Below, in pieces: positions 52,438 to 60,901 of a stretch of DNA of 64,000 bases. How positions within the stretch are numbered: position 1 is the first letter of the stretch; every line of letters begins with the position of its first letter. The notes under the pieces were generated by a model. The model searched no databases, was not told where the DNA came from, and worked only from the letters and a program-made list of their open reading frames with translations. The stretch comes from Myxococcales bacterium (GTDB taxonomy: Bacteria > Myxococcota_A > Polyangia > Polyangiales > Ga0077539): contig JAAFIF010000028.1 in the NCBI GenBank assembly GCA_013298625.1, forward strand, positions 1 through 64,000, read 5' to 3'. The translations under genes were made by a program, and so were the position numbers.

Positions 52438-52815
52438 TCAGCCCGCGTCGAGCACGCGCAAGAGCGAGTCGAAGTCGACGGGCTTGAGCAGCCACGGGAC
52501 GCCCTGCGCGCGGGCGTCGCTCGGGGCGTCGTAGCCGCTGACCACGACGCAATAGAGCCCTGGTCGCTCTTGGCGCAGGACGCGCACGAGGTCGAGGCCC
52601 TGCATGCCGGGCAGGACGTGATCGGTGACGAGCGCCTGAAAATCTCCTGCGCGAATGGCCGCGAGCGCGAGCGCAGCGTCCGTGAAGCACTCGACAATCC
52701 AGCCTTCGTCTTCGAGCAAGAGGCTCATGGTGCGCTGCGTGCGAAGGTCGTCTTCGACGAGCGCGAGTCGGCGAGGCAGCGAGGGGTCCTGCGAGAGCGC
52801 GGCGCTCGATCTCAT
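52438..52815 (-). CDS. Stand-alone response regulator receiver
   Basis: A 125-residue single-domain receiver. The acidic pocket (LALVEDD, 18-24), the phospho-acceptor Asp in VTDHVLPG, the switch residues in VVVSGYDAP and the invariant Lys in LLKPVD are present, so it should be phosphorylated by a histidine kinase not encoded here. It has no output domain; like CheY it would act by binding a partner. ATG 52815 overlaps the stop of the preceding PAS gene (ATGA), so the two form one transcript. The position next to a PAS protein suggests a sensory link. Confidence 0.88.
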   Translation of the reverse strand: MRSSAALSQDPSLPRRLALVEDDLRTQRTMSLLLEDEGWIVECFTDAALALAAIRAGDFQALVTDHVLPGMQGLDLVRVLRQERPGLYCVVVSGYDAPSDARAQGVPWLLKPVDFDSLLRVLDAG

Positions 52816-53435
52816 GGCGTTGCCTTCTTCGTCCGCGCGACGCGGCGCGCCCGACGGGTGGTCGCGAAGTAGTGTCCAGCGCACGCGGCGCACAGGCCAT
52901 GGCTGGTCGACGGAGGGGGCACTTTGACCCAGTCGCGAATCCAGTGCCAGCCGTCTCCGACGCGGTGAACGCGCCGACAATTGCTGCACTGCAAGAGCAT
53001 CCCCTGGTCGTCGCGGTACGCCTCGTCGCTGCTGACAGCCTCGCCCTCGCCGTGCGGGTGCAGGGCGCGGGTGCTGTGCTCGATGAGCAGCCCGTGGTCG
53101 TCGATGGGCAGGATGCGCAGGTGGTGCAGGCGAAACTCATCGGGCGACGAGCACTCGTAGTCCTGCTCGAAGGGCTCTTGCGTCGCGATGACGCTCTCGA
53201 AGACCGACGCGTAGAACGCCCGCAGCGGACCGGAGATCCCGTCGAGGTAGCGCGCGCCGAGGCCGAAGCGCGAGGGCACGTCGAGTCCGCCGTTTTCGAG
53301 GGCGAAGCGCTTCCAGGTGCTGTTGTGCCAGACGATCGTCCCGTCGCGGTCGAGCGCCACGACGATGCCCTCGTCGCGATCGAGCTCGTCGACGTCGAAG
53401 GCGTGCAGCAGAAATGCGGGGACGTTGGCGCTCAC
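52812..53435 (-). CDS. PAS-domain protein with zinc-binding tail
   Basis: A 207-residue protein. The first 130 or so residues form a PAS domain (GIVVALDRDGTIVWHNSTWKRF near 24-45). The C-terminus has CSNC (148-151), CAAC near 184-187 and SHGLC, the pattern of the family CKKI..W..E.YI..FSHGICP, in which four cysteines bind zinc in many PAS-containing signalling proteins. Its stop overlaps the start of the receiver gene, so the two are coupled. No kinase or HTH domain is present. It may sense a ligand or redox state and pass it on by binding. The start is ATG 53435. Confidence 0.85.
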   Translation of the reverse strand: MSANVPAFLLHAFDVDELDRDEGIVVALDRDGTIVWHNSTWKRFALENGGLDVPSRFGLGARYLDGISGPLRAFYASVFESVIATQEPFEQDYECSSPDEFRLHHLRILPIDDHGLLIEHSTRALHPHGEGEAVSSDEAYRDDQGMLLQCSNCRRVHRVGDGWHWIRDWVKVPPPSTSHGLCAACAGHYFATTRRARRVARTKKATP

Positions 53436-53617
53436 TTCGGACCAACCCTAGCTGTCAGCAAGGCCAATGCCACCAGCGGATTGGCTGGCGAATCCAGCAT
53501 CGGGCGCGGGCGCCACGCGCGAGGGCGGCTCGTCGCGGCGCAGAACTCGCGCGGGTGGTGCGCGAACTTGCGGGCACCACAAGGGCGAGCGGTTGGTGTA
53601 CTCCTCGGCCGGTCATC

Positions 53618-54136
53618 ATGGGCAGAAACCGCAGCCACGGAGACGGTCGCTTCGAGCCGTCGCAGTTTCGCGCGATTGGCGCGGATTGCGTGTTCGAGAC
53701 GGGCGTTTTGGTCTTTCATCCCGAGAACATCACCCTGGGCGACAACGTGTACGTCGGGCATTACGCGATCTTGAAGGGGTACTACAAGAACGAGATGGTG
53801 ATTGGCGAGGGCACCTGGATCGGCCAGCAGTGCTTCTTTCACTCGGCCGGCGGGCTCACCATCGGAAAGAACGTGGGCATCGGCCCCGGTGTGAAGATCA
53901 TCACGTCCGTTCATGACGAAGCGGGCCGCGGGATCGCCGTGCTGCACTCGCCCGTGACCTTCGCGCCCGTCGTGATCGAAGACGACGTGGACCTCGGGGT
54001 CAACTCCGTGATCCTGCCCGGCGTCACCGTCGGAAAGGGCTCGATCGTCGGCGCGGGCGCCGTGGTGAACCGCGACGTTCCACCGTACTCGATCGTCGCG
54101 GGCGTCCCTGCGAAGGTCCTTCGCGAGAGACCGTAG
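53618..54136 (+). CDS. Hexapeptide-repeat acyltransferase
   Basis: A 172-residue left-handed beta-helix acyltransferase (WbbJ/Maa-like) with hexapeptide repeats (ITLGDNVYVGHYA, LTIGKNVGIGPGVKI, VVIEDDVDLGVNSVILPGVTVG, GSIVGAGAVV) and the closing PAKVLRE end. Such enzymes O-acetylate sugars in polysaccharides or antibiotics, using acetyl-CoA at a trimer interface with a His from the HEVxHDEAG-type SVHDEAG region. It starts 182 bp after the divergent PAS gene and is followed 15 bp later by a GT2 glycosyltransferase on the same strand. The pair probably modifies a glycan. Confidence 0.88.
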   Translation: MGRNRSHGDGRFEPSQFRAIGADCVFETGVLVFHPENITLGDNVYVGHYAILKGYYKNEMVIGEGTWIGQQCFFHSAGGLTIGKNVGIGPGVKIITSVHDEAGRGIAVLHSPVTFAPVVIEDDVDLGVNSVILPGVTVGKGSIVGAGAVVNRDVPPYSIVAGVPAKVLRERP

Positions 54137-54151
54137 AGAGAGTTGCCATCC

Positions 54152-54880
54152 ATGACCGAAGCGAGCTCTGTACACCCTGGACGAGCGTTGCCGTTGTCCC
54201 TCGTGGTGTTCGCCTTCAACGAAGCCCTCAACGTCCCGACGGTCTTGCCCGAGATCATCAGCTACCTGCGCGGACGCGGCGGTGAGTGGCAGCTCGTCTT
54301 CGTGGACGACGGCTCGACCGACGAGACCAACGCCAAGGTCCGCGAGGTCTTCGGCGACGACCCACGCTGCACGCTGGTCCGTCACGAGCGCAACATGGGC
54401 ATCGGCGCCGCGCTCAAGTCCGGCCACCGCGCGGCCACCCAACAGTGGATGACCTTTCTGCCGTGCGACGGGCAGATCCCCGTCACCGAGCTCGACAAGC
54501 TCTGCGACGCAGCGGCGCGCGACGGCGTCCCGGTGGTGTTCAGCGTGTACCCGAACCGCGACGACGGGCTGCACCGCACGATCTTGTCCGCGGGCGTGCG
54601 CGCGTTGATCTACTCGGTGCACGGGGTGCGCATGCGCTCGGACGGGCCGTACCTCACGGATCGGTCGCTCTTCAAACCCGAGGTCCTCAAGCCCGACACG
54701 TTCTTTCTCAACTTCGAGTACCCGATTCGAGTCCTGCGCGACCGCGTGCGGTTCTCGACGGTCGAGGTCGAGTGCGTCGCGCGCCGCGCGGGACAGAGCA
54801 AGAGCACCGGGTGGAAGCGCATCGTCGGCGTGGCGAAAGACCTCGTTGATTTGAAGGTCCGGCTGCTCAAGGGGCAGTGA
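54152..54880 (+). CDS. GT2 family glycosyltransferase (DPM-like)
   Basis: A 242-residue family 2 glycosyltransferase of the dolichyl-phosphate mannosyltransferase-like type. The donor-binding FVDDGSTDET and the RNMGIGAALKSGHR block are clear. No membrane segments are present. It would transfer a sugar to a lipid carrier or glycan at the cytoplasmic face. ATG 54152 is used; a TTG at 54143 is possible. It lies 15 bp after the hexapeptide acyltransferase gene, suggesting a joint role in surface polysaccharide or glycolipid synthesis. Confidence 0.88.
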   Translation: MTEASSVHPGRALPLSLVVFAFNEALNVPTVLPEIISYLRGRGGEWQLVFVDDGSTDETNAKVREVFGDDPRCTLVRHERNMGIGAALKSGHRAATQQWMTFLPCDGQIPVTELDKLCDAAARDGVPVVFSVYPNRDDGLHRTILSAGVRALIYSVHGVRMRSDGPYLTDRSLFKPEVLKPDTFFLNFEYPIRVLRDRVRFSTVEVECVARRAGQSKSTGWKRIVGVAKDLVDLKVRLLKGQ

Positions 54881-54951
54881 GCCAGCGAGGGCGGGGGACG
54901 AAATCGGGACAGTGTTGAGCGTTCCGTGCGATCCTCCGCGGCGATCGTCGT

Positions 54952-56247
54952 ATGCAACTCGAGCCGGGCGTCGTCGTCGCAGAACACTACCGGCTCGAAG
55001 AGCTCGTCGGCCGCGGAGGCATGGGCGCCGTGTGGCGCGCGACAGACCTGCGCTTGGGGCGCACCGTCGCCATGAAGGTCCTGCACACGGACCTGCGCGA
55101 CGATCCGTCGCTGCGAGAGCGCTTTCAACGCGAGGCGCGGCTGCTCGCGTCCATCGATCACCCCGCGATCGTCCCGATCTTTCACCTCGGCGTGATCGAG
55201 GACGGCCCGAAGCAGTGCCCGTGCATCGTGATGCCCTTCGTCCGTGGCAGGACGCTGGCTGAAGCGATCAAGAAGCAGGGCAAATTCTCGCTCGAACAAG
55301 CGATCCCGCTCATGCGCGCGCTGCTCGACGCGCTCTCCGTCGCGCACGCGATGGGCGTCGTGCACCGCGACCTCAAGCCGCAGAACATCGTGCTCGAAGA
55401 CCGCGGCGGATCCACCGTCGTCCGCCTGCTCGATTTCGGGATCGCGAAGAACGTCACCGCCACCCCGACCGCCGGCAGCGTCATGGCCACCCGCGCCGGA
55501 ATGCTCCTCGGGACGCCCGAATACATGTCCCCCGAGCAAGTCCGCGACCCCTCGACGGTCGACGGACGCGCGGACCTCTGGGCGGTGGGCGTGATCCTGT
55601 TCGAGATGCTCACAGGGCAGGTTCCCTTCACCGGCAGCAACCAGGTCGAGATCATCGCCAAGGTCATGATGGCGACCCCGCGCCGCGCCACCGAGGTCGA
55701 CCCGTCGCTGCCCGTCGCCGTCGAGCCGCTCTTCGCGAAGCTCTTCGACCGCAACATCGACGGGCGATTTCGCACGGCGTTGCAGCTCTCCGAGGCCTTC
55801 GAGCCCCTGCTCGCGGGCCCCATGAAGACCGTCCCGTTCGCGTGGGACGGCGGCACCGTCGACCCCAGCGCGAAGAACCCGGGCGTCCTGTCGAAGTCCT
55901 TCGGCCCCATGCCCGCGCCCTCGATCTCCGAGCTGGCCAGCGCGCAGTCCGCCGTCACCGCCACGCCCATCACCCACACCAACAGCTACGATTCGCCCGA
56001 AGTGAAATCCATGCCCGTGCTCGCCGAGGCCACCAAGGCCCCCGAGTACTTCGGCGCGGTCAGCTTCGGAGCCGTTCAGCAGAGCCCCTCGGCGCTCGCC
56101 GCCATCAACAAGCCCGCGACCATCGCAGGGCAAACGCCGGCGACCACCACGCAGAGCGGCAGGACGCTCACCATCGTCGCGCTGCTCGTCCCCGCGGCGT
56201 TCATCGTCGCGTGCGCGCTCACGATCTTCGCCTTCGCCCGCTGCTGA
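54952..56247 (+). CDS. Membrane-anchored Ser/Thr protein kinase
   Basis: A 431-residue Hanks-type kinase. The kinase domain (about 13-275) has the glycine loop GRGGMGAVWRA (20-30), K42, HRDLKPQN (138-145), DFG (161-163) and SPE (193-195), all consistent with activity. A Pro/Ala/Ser/Thr-rich juxtamembrane region (280-400) leads to one hydrophobic segment at about 407-427. Almost nothing lies outside the membrane, so this kinase probably senses an intracellular or membrane signal, not a large external ligand. It is 71 bp after the GT2 glycosyltransferase gene, on the same strand. Confidence 0.93.
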   Translation: MQLEPGVVVAEHYRLEELVGRGGMGAVWRATDLRLGRTVAMKVLHTDLRDDPSLRERFQREARLLASIDHPAIVPIFHLGVIEDGPKQCPCIVMPFVRGRTLAEAIKKQGKFSLEQAIPLMRALLDALSVAHAMGVVHRDLKPQNIVLEDRGGSTVVRLLDFGIAKNVTATPTAGSVMATRAGMLLGTPEYMSPEQVRDPSTVDGRADLWAVGVILFEMLTGQVPFTGSNQVEIIAKVMMATPRRATEVDPSLPVAVEPLFAKLFDRNIDGRFRTALQLSEAFEPLLAGPMKTVPFAWDGGTVDPSAKNPGVLSKSFGPMPAPSISELASAQSAVTATPITHTNSYDSPEVKSMPVLAEATKAPEYFGAVSFGAVQQSPSALAAINKPATIAGQTPATTTQSGRTLTIVALLVPAAFIVACALTIFAFARC

Positions 56248-56257
56248 GCCCCGTCGC

Positions 56258-56524
56258 TCAGTCGCGCCGCTCGCGGTGCGTCATCGCGTCGAGCTCCCCC
56301 TCCGAGAGCTGCACCGCGCGCACGTTCGCAAGCACCTCCGTGTGCCCGCAGAGCAAGCAACGAACGACACCGTCGCGCACCTCGGTCTCGCACTTCTCGC
56401 AGCCCACGCAGCGCGTGCCCTCGTCCATCTCGCGCAATCGCTTGCGAGCGTCGTGCTTTCGCCACTGCCAGCCGGCGTACGCGATCAACGCGCTCAGCAG
56501 GTACACCGTCCCCTTGGTCAACAT
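56258..56524 (-). CDS. Small membrane protein with zinc-ribbon tail
   Basis: An 88-residue protein with one N-terminal hydrophobic segment (about 5-19) followed by a basic KRLREMDEGTRCVGC region. Four cysteines (CVGCEKC and CLLCG) make up a small zinc ribbon. It converges on the kinase at 54952 and is divergent from the SDR at 56582. A TGCTATACT extended -10 lies 6 bp before ATG 56524, so its message may be leaderless. Function unknown. Confidence 0.7.
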   Translation of the reverse strand: MLTKGTVYLLSALIAYAGWQWRKHDARKRLREMDEGTRCVGCEKCETEVRDGVVRCLLCGHTEVLANVRAVQLSEGELDAMTHRERRD

Positions 56525-56530
56525 CGCGCG

Positions 56531-56539
56531 AGTATAGCA
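56531..56539 (-). promoter_or_regulatory. Extended -10 promoter of the small zinc-ribbon gene
   Basis: TGCTATACT on the minus strand (extended -10, TGn plus TATACT), with 6 bp to ATG 56524. There is no recognisable -35, as expected for an extended -10. Transcription would start at the start codon. Confidence 0.45.
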
Positions 56540-56581
56540 AACCCCTGCAAGTCGCCGGCGTTGGTGGTACCGCTCACCGCC

Positions 56582-58093
56582 GTGTCGGACCTCCCCTCGC
56601 TCACCCCAGAGTCCGTGCGCGCCCTGCTGGCGTTGCTCGAGTCCATCGCGGACGACCGCGAGCGGCTCGCGGACCTCTCGCTCGAAGACCGCCGTCGACT
56701 CATGATCGCCGCGGGCCGCATCGCCCGCCCCGACCGCGACGAGGCCCGCAGCGTCGCCCGCGCGCTGCGAAAGAAAGAGCACGTTCAGAAGAAGAGCGCG
56801 ATCGAAGCGCAGCTCGACTCGACAGGGATCCGGCAGCTTCGCGCGATGCCCGTGTTCGTCACGCCAGAGCCCAGCGCGCCGCTGCTCGGCGCCGGAGAGG
56901 ACCGCGACGAAGAGCCCGACCGGCTGCTCGAAGCGCGCTGCTGCTACGTGTGCAAGAAGCGCTTCGAGACGCTGCATCACTTCTACGACCAGCTGTGCCC
57001 CGAGTGCGGCGAGTTCAATTTCACCAAGCGCACGCAGCGCGCGGACCTGCGCGGACGCACGGCGATCGTGACCGGCGGGCGCGTGAAGATCGGCTATCAA
57101 GCGGCGATCTTGCTGCTCCGCTCAGGGGCGCGAGTGCTCGTGACGACGCGGTTTCCCAGGGACGCCGCCGAGCGGTTCGCCCGCGAGCCGGACTTCGCCG
57201 CGTGGAGCGACCGCGTCGTGGTCCACGGCCTCGACCTTCGACACACGCCCTCGGTCGAGACGTTTGCGCACCACGTGCTGCAAACGGAGCCGCGACTTGA
57301 TTTCGTGATCCATAATGCCTGCCAGACCGTGCGTCGCCCCGCGGGCTTCTACGCGCACTTGATCGAGCGCGAGCTCGAGGGCCCGAAGGCCGCGGACGCC
57401 CACGTACGCCCGCTGCTCGCCGCGCACGAGGCGCTGCGACACGAGCACGCGCTGGCCAGGCTCGGCGCGTTCGACCCCGCCGTGGGGCTCACCGACGCGC
57501 CGGCGCTCTCGCAGCTCGCGCTGCTGTCGGAAGACACGCTCCGTGGAGGGGCCATCTTTCCGGACGGGCAGCTCGATCAGGACCTGCAGCAAGTGGATCG
57601 ACGCGAGCACAACAGCTGGCGCATGCGGATGCACGAGGTGCCCACGGTCGAGCTGCTCGAGGTGCAGCTCGTCAACGCCGTCGCGCCGTTCGTCCTCAAC
57701 GCGCGGCTCAAATCACTGATGCTGAAGAGCCCCGAGCGGGACAAGCACATCGTCAACGTGTCCGCGGTCGAAGGGCAGTTCTACCGCGAGCACAAGACCG
57801 ACAAGCACCCGCACACCAACATGGCCAAAGCGGCGCTCAACATGATGACCCGCACCAGCGCGCGCGACTACGCCCGCGACGGAATCCACATGAACGCCGT
57901 CGACACCGGCTGGGTCACCGACGAAGACCCCGGCCACATCGCCGAGAAGAAGCGCGAAGTGCACGGGTTTCACCCGCCCCTCGACATCGTCGACGGCGCC
58001 GCCCGCATCGTGGACCCCATCATCCACGGCGCGAACACCGGCGAGCATTTTTATGGGCTCTTTTTCAAGGACTACCGCGCCGTCCCCTGGTGA
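56582..58093 (+). CDS. SDR-family protein with N-terminal zinc ribbon, catalytic Tyr replaced
   Basis: A 503-residue protein. An N-terminal helical part is followed by a zinc ribbon (C121-x2-C124 and C139-x2-C142). From about 160 the short-chain dehydrogenase fold begins: the coenzyme motif TGGRVKIG (164-171), HNAC (NAG-type), S394 in VSAVEG, and T412-x3-K416 where the usual Tyr-x3-Lys would be, so Tyr is Thr. The start is GTG 56582. Related proteins with an unusual active site are known in plants and bacteria, but the reaction is unknown. It may bind cofactor without classical SDR catalysis. Confidence 0.8.
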   Translation: MSDLPSLTPESVRALLALLESIADDRERLADLSLEDRRRLMIAAGRIARPDRDEARSVARALRKKEHVQKKSAIEAQLDSTGIRQLRAMPVFVTPEPSAPLLGAGEDRDEEPDRLLEARCCYVCKKRFETLHHFYDQLCPECGEFNFTKRTQRADLRGRTAIVTGGRVKIGYQAAILLLRSGARVLVTTRFPRDAAERFAREPDFAAWSDRVVVHGLDLRHTPSVETFAHHVLQTEPRLDFVIHNACQTVRRPAGFYAHLIERELEGPKAADAHVRPLLAAHEALRHEHALARLGAFDPAVGLTDAPALSQLALLSEDTLRGGAIFPDGQLDQDLQQVDRREHNSWRMRMHEVPTVELLEVQLVNAVAPFVLNARLKSLMLKSPERDKHIVNVSAVEGQFYREHKTDKHPHTNMAKAALNMMTRTSARDYARDGIHMNAVDTGWVTDEDPGHIAEKKREVHGFHPPLDIVDGAARIVDPIIHGANTGEHFYGLFFKDYRAVPW

Positions 58094-58114
58094 AGCGAGA
58101 AGCGCGGTCCCCGC

Positions 58115-58672
58115 TCAGCCGACGCTCTTGCGCAGCTCGCTCGCCGCCTCGCGCGTCGCGCTCTCGTCGGCGATGTCCTCGATGCGACGCAGCCGCTGCT
58201 GCAACAGCGGCTTGTGCCGCGGCGGCTTGCGCAAGAAGCTCTTGCGCAGCTTCTCGATCGCCTCGCGCACCCGCCCTTCGTCGCGGTGCTCGAGCAGCTG
58301 AAGCCAGCCCTCTTGATCGTCCTCTTCGAGCGCGTAGCCCGCGTAGAAGAACGCCTCAGCCGCATCGGTGATCGCGTGCGACCCCTGCGCCTTCAGCAAG
58401 CGCGCGTGCATCTCTTCGAGCGAGTACTTCTTGGCCATCTTGCGCACGGGCTTCGCGTCGCCGTCGGCGCTCGGCTCAGCGGGCGCGGGCGCGACAGCGT
58501 CCACGATCACCCGCGGCAGCGGCTCGGGTTCGACCGCTTTCTTCAGCGCTTCGAGGGCGCCAGGCTTCGCTTCGACGGCGTCGCCGATGCGCGCCTTCTT
58601 CGCCTTCGTGGGCGAGTCGGCATGATAGGTCTGTGTTCGCGTACGATTTCCGCGACGACGGTCACGTTGCAT
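58115..58672 (-). CDS. Hypothetical basic helical protein
   Basis: A 185-residue protein I do not recognise. The N-terminus is very basic (MQRDRRRGNRTRTQ), an Ala/Pro/Glu-rich linker follows (about 30-70), and the C-terminal 110 residues are helical with TPR-like features (SLEEMHARLLKAQG, AFFYAGYALEEDDQEGW, EAIEKLRKSFLRKP). The basic tail suggests nucleic acid or ribosome binding. The start is ATG 58672. The gene converges on the SDR and is divergent from the GNAT gene at 58884. No signal or membrane segment. Confidence 0.65.
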   Translation of the reverse strand: MQRDRRRGNRTRTQTYHADSPTKAKKARIGDAVEAKPGALEALKKAVEPEPLPRVIVDAVAPAPAEPSADGDAKPVRKMAKKYSLEEMHARLLKAQGSHAITDAAEAFFYAGYALEEDDQEGWLQLLEHRDEGRVREAIEKLRKSFLRKPPRHKPLLQQRLRRIEDIADESATREAASELRKSVG

Positions 58673-58883
58673 GAGTGACGCTCCGGGCTTCGGTGCAGAG
58701 AGACAGTGCTCGCGCGAAGCAACGAGGCTCACGAGTGTAGCCGGTCCCGCGAAATGCAAGCACCCAAACTGCGAGCCCGCTCCGCGCCCACAGCGAAGCG
58801 GCAGGGCTCGCACCGCGGTTTGCCGCGTCGCGTCATACGCGCTATGAAGTTCAATCACGATGGCCATGACGAGAGGAGTCGCG

Positions 58884-59540
58884 ATGTCGAGCCCCGCGCA
58901 GCATGCGCCCCCCGAAGTGCGCGTGATCTTCGAGCCCAAGGACGGCAGCACGCCGATCACGATCCGATCGATCCGCCCCGATGACCGCGAAGAGCTGCGC
59001 GACGGGTTTCGCAAGCTCTCGCCGATCTCGCGGTATCAGCGGTTCTTCTCAGAGATCCAAGAGCTCACCGAGCAGCAGCTCGACTACCTCACGCAGGTGG
59101 ACGGGGTGAACCACGTGGCGCTGGTGGCGAGCGTTCCGACCGCGGATTTGCGGCTCGAACGGGGCTTAGGGGTCGCGCGCTTCGTGCGCCTGAAGGACGA
59201 GCACGACGTCGCAGAGGTCGCGCTCACCGTGAGCGACGAGGCGCAGCACAAGGGCATCGGCTCGGCGCTGTTGACGGCGCTCACCGCCGCCGCGCGCCAC
59301 AGCGGGATCCATCGATTTCGCATGCAAGTGCTCGCGATCAACAGCTCGATGATCGGGCTGCTCAAGCACTGCGGCGCCGTCGAGATCCCCAGCGACGAGA
59401 GCGACGTGCGCGTCTTCGAGATCCCCCTGACGTACGAGGGCTGCGAGGCCACCGCGGCGCACGCCGAGCGCGGCTGGATCGGCGCGATCGAAGCCCTCGG
59501 ACGCTCGCTCACGGCGAAGGCGAAGCTGGACTCGCAGTGA
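58884..59540 (+). CDS. GNAT family acetyltransferase
   Basis: A 218-residue GCN5-related N-acetyltransferase. The acetyl-CoA binding segment VSDEAQHKGIGSALLTALTAAAR (the Q/R-x-x-G-x-G/A type, about 118-140) is clear, and the fold spans about residues 25-190. The substrate is unknown. ATG 58884 was chosen because GAGAGGAG lies 7 nt upstream; ATG 58860 is possible. Its stop overlaps the start of the PHA-granule-like gene (GTGA), so the two are coupled. Confidence 0.85.
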   Translation: MSSPAQHAPPEVRVIFEPKDGSTPITIRSIRPDDREELRDGFRKLSPISRYQRFFSEIQELTEQQLDYLTQVDGVNHVALVASVPTADLRLERGLGVARFVRLKDEHDVAEVALTVSDEAQHKGIGSALLTALTAAARHSGIHRFRMQVLAINSSMIGLLKHCGAVEIPSDESDVRVFEIPLTYEGCEATAAHAERGWIGAIEALGRSLTAKAKLDSQ

Positions 59541-59836
59541 AGATCGAGCTGTCGTTCGAGCACGCCCTGCCGATCGAGACCGTGCGCGAGCGGCTCGACG
59601 CGCGCGCGCGCTACTGGGCCGAGAAGAAGCCCGCCCTCGGGATCGCGGGCGCGTACCGATGGGTGAGCCCCGCGCGCGCCGAAGGGGCCGCGCGCGGAGG
59701 AAAGGGCTGGGTCGAAATCACCGAGGCTCAGGTGCGGCTCGGCGGAGAGCTGCCCTTCTTCGCCCGGCCTTTTCGCGGGCGAATCGAGGCCTTCTTGCGC
59801 GACGAAGCGACCGCGGTGCTCTCTTCGCCGGCCTGA
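59537..59836 (+). CDS. Polyhydroxyalkanoic acid system family protein
   Basis: A 99-residue protein similar in pattern to the PHA granule-region family: a short N-terminal MKIELSFEHALP, then an alpha helix with a repeated R/A pattern, and GELPFFARPFRGRIEAFLRDEA, the usual ending (lPll..PFkG.ie). The GTG start overlaps the GNAT stop. It overlaps the 3' end of mutY on the other strand by 109 bp. No other PHA genes are in the window, so involvement in PHA metabolism is only suggested by the family. Confidence 0.7.
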   Translation: MKIELSFEHALPIETVRERLDARARYWAEKKPALGIAGAYRWVSPARAEGAARGGKGWVEITEAQVRLGGELPFFARPFRGRIEAFLRDEATAVLSSPA

Positions 59837-60852
59837 GCGACGGCGTCGAGGATCACCCGCGTGACCTTCGGGATCGCGAGCGCGTCCAGCGAGTCGAGCG
59901 CGACGAACGAGCCTTCGCGCGCGGGAGCAGCGTCGTCGATGAAGCTCGCGGCGCGCACGGTGATCTGCATGCGCGCGTGGGTGAGCACGTGCACGACCTC
60001 GGCGATCACGGGGCCGTCGCGCAGCCCGTCGAGCGCCGCACCGTCGAGCGCGAGCGGCGGAACGAGCATGCCCTTCCACCGATCGAGGTGCGCCGGCGGA
60101 GGCCCGAGCCAAAAGGCTCCGCGCTCGTCTCGGACGACCAGGGCCGTCCAGCGCTCGGCGCGCGGCGCTTTCTTCGGCGGCTTCTCGGGGTAGCGCTCGG
60201 GCTCGGCCGCGGCGGACGCCGCGCAGTGCGCGCGCACGGGGCAGAGCAGACACCGCGGCGAGGCGGGGGTGCACACCGTCGCGCCGAGCTCCATGAGCGA
60301 TTGGTTGACGTCGCCGGCGCGGGGGTCTCGAGCGAAGGCGCGCGCGAGGTCCCACAGTGATTTTCGCTGTGTTTTTGCTCGCGGATCGCCGGGCATCGCG
60401 GCGAGGCGAGAGAGCACTCGCTCGACGTTTCCGTCGAGGACGGGCTCGCGCAGGTCGAAGGCGATCGAGGCGATGGCGCCCGCGGTGTAGTCCCCCACGC
60501 CGGGGATCTTCTTGAGCGCGTCGATGTCCGCGGGCAGCGCGCCGTTGTGCTCGCGCACGACGTGCTTGGCGCCCGCGTGCAGCATGCGCGCGCGGCGGTA
60601 GTAGCCGAGGCCGGACCAGAGCGCGAGGACGTCGGCCTCGGGGGCTTCAGCGAGCGCCCTGACGCCCTCGAAGCGCGCGAGAAACCGCTGAAAATACGGG
60701 ATCACCGTCTCGACCCGCGTCTGCTGAAGCATCACTTCGCTGACCCAGATCGCGTACGGGTCCTTCGTCTCTCGCCACGGCATGGCGCGCTTGTGCGCGT
60801 CGTAGTGCGCGAGCAGCAGCGCCCGCGCCTCGGCGATCGAGCGCTCGCTCAT
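59728..60852 (-). CDS. mutY: A/G-specific adenine glycosylase MutY
   Basis: A 374-residue MutY that removes adenine opposite 8-oxoguanine. Catalytic E39 (SEVMLQQT) and D140 (LDGNVERV), the helix-hairpin-helix LKKIPGVGDYTAGAI (113-127) and the iron-sulfur cysteines C194-x6-C201-x2-C204-x5-C210 are all present. A C-terminal NUDIX-like domain follows (GMLVPPLAL and PVIAEVVHVLTHARMQ), and the last 35 residues are a basic low-complexity tail. ATG 60852 gives a normal start. The tail region lies on the antisense strand of the PHA-type gene. It is divergent from the LEA-type lipoprotein, 49 bp away. Confidence 0.95.
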   Translation of the reverse strand: MSERSIAEARALLLAHYDAHKRAMPWRETKDPYAIWVSEVMLQQTRVETVIPYFQRFLARFEGVRALAEAPEADVLALWSGLGYYRRARMLHAGAKHVVREHNGALPADIDALKKIPGVGDYTAGAIASIAFDLREPVLDGNVERVLSRLAAMPGDPRAKTQRKSLWDLARAFARDPRAGDVNQSLMELGATVCTPASPRCLLCPVRAHCAASAAAEPERYPEKPPKKAPRAERWTALVVRDERGAFWLGPPPAHLDRWKGMLVPPLALDGAALDGLRDGPVIAEVVHVLTHARMQITVRAASFIDDAAPAREGSFVALDSLDALAIPKVTRVILDAVAQAGEESTAVASSRKKASIRPRKGRAKKGSSPPSRT

Positions 60853-60901
60853 CAATGGGGAACCGTCTGTGTGCACCGAGCGTATGATGCCCCCGGTTAC
60901 C

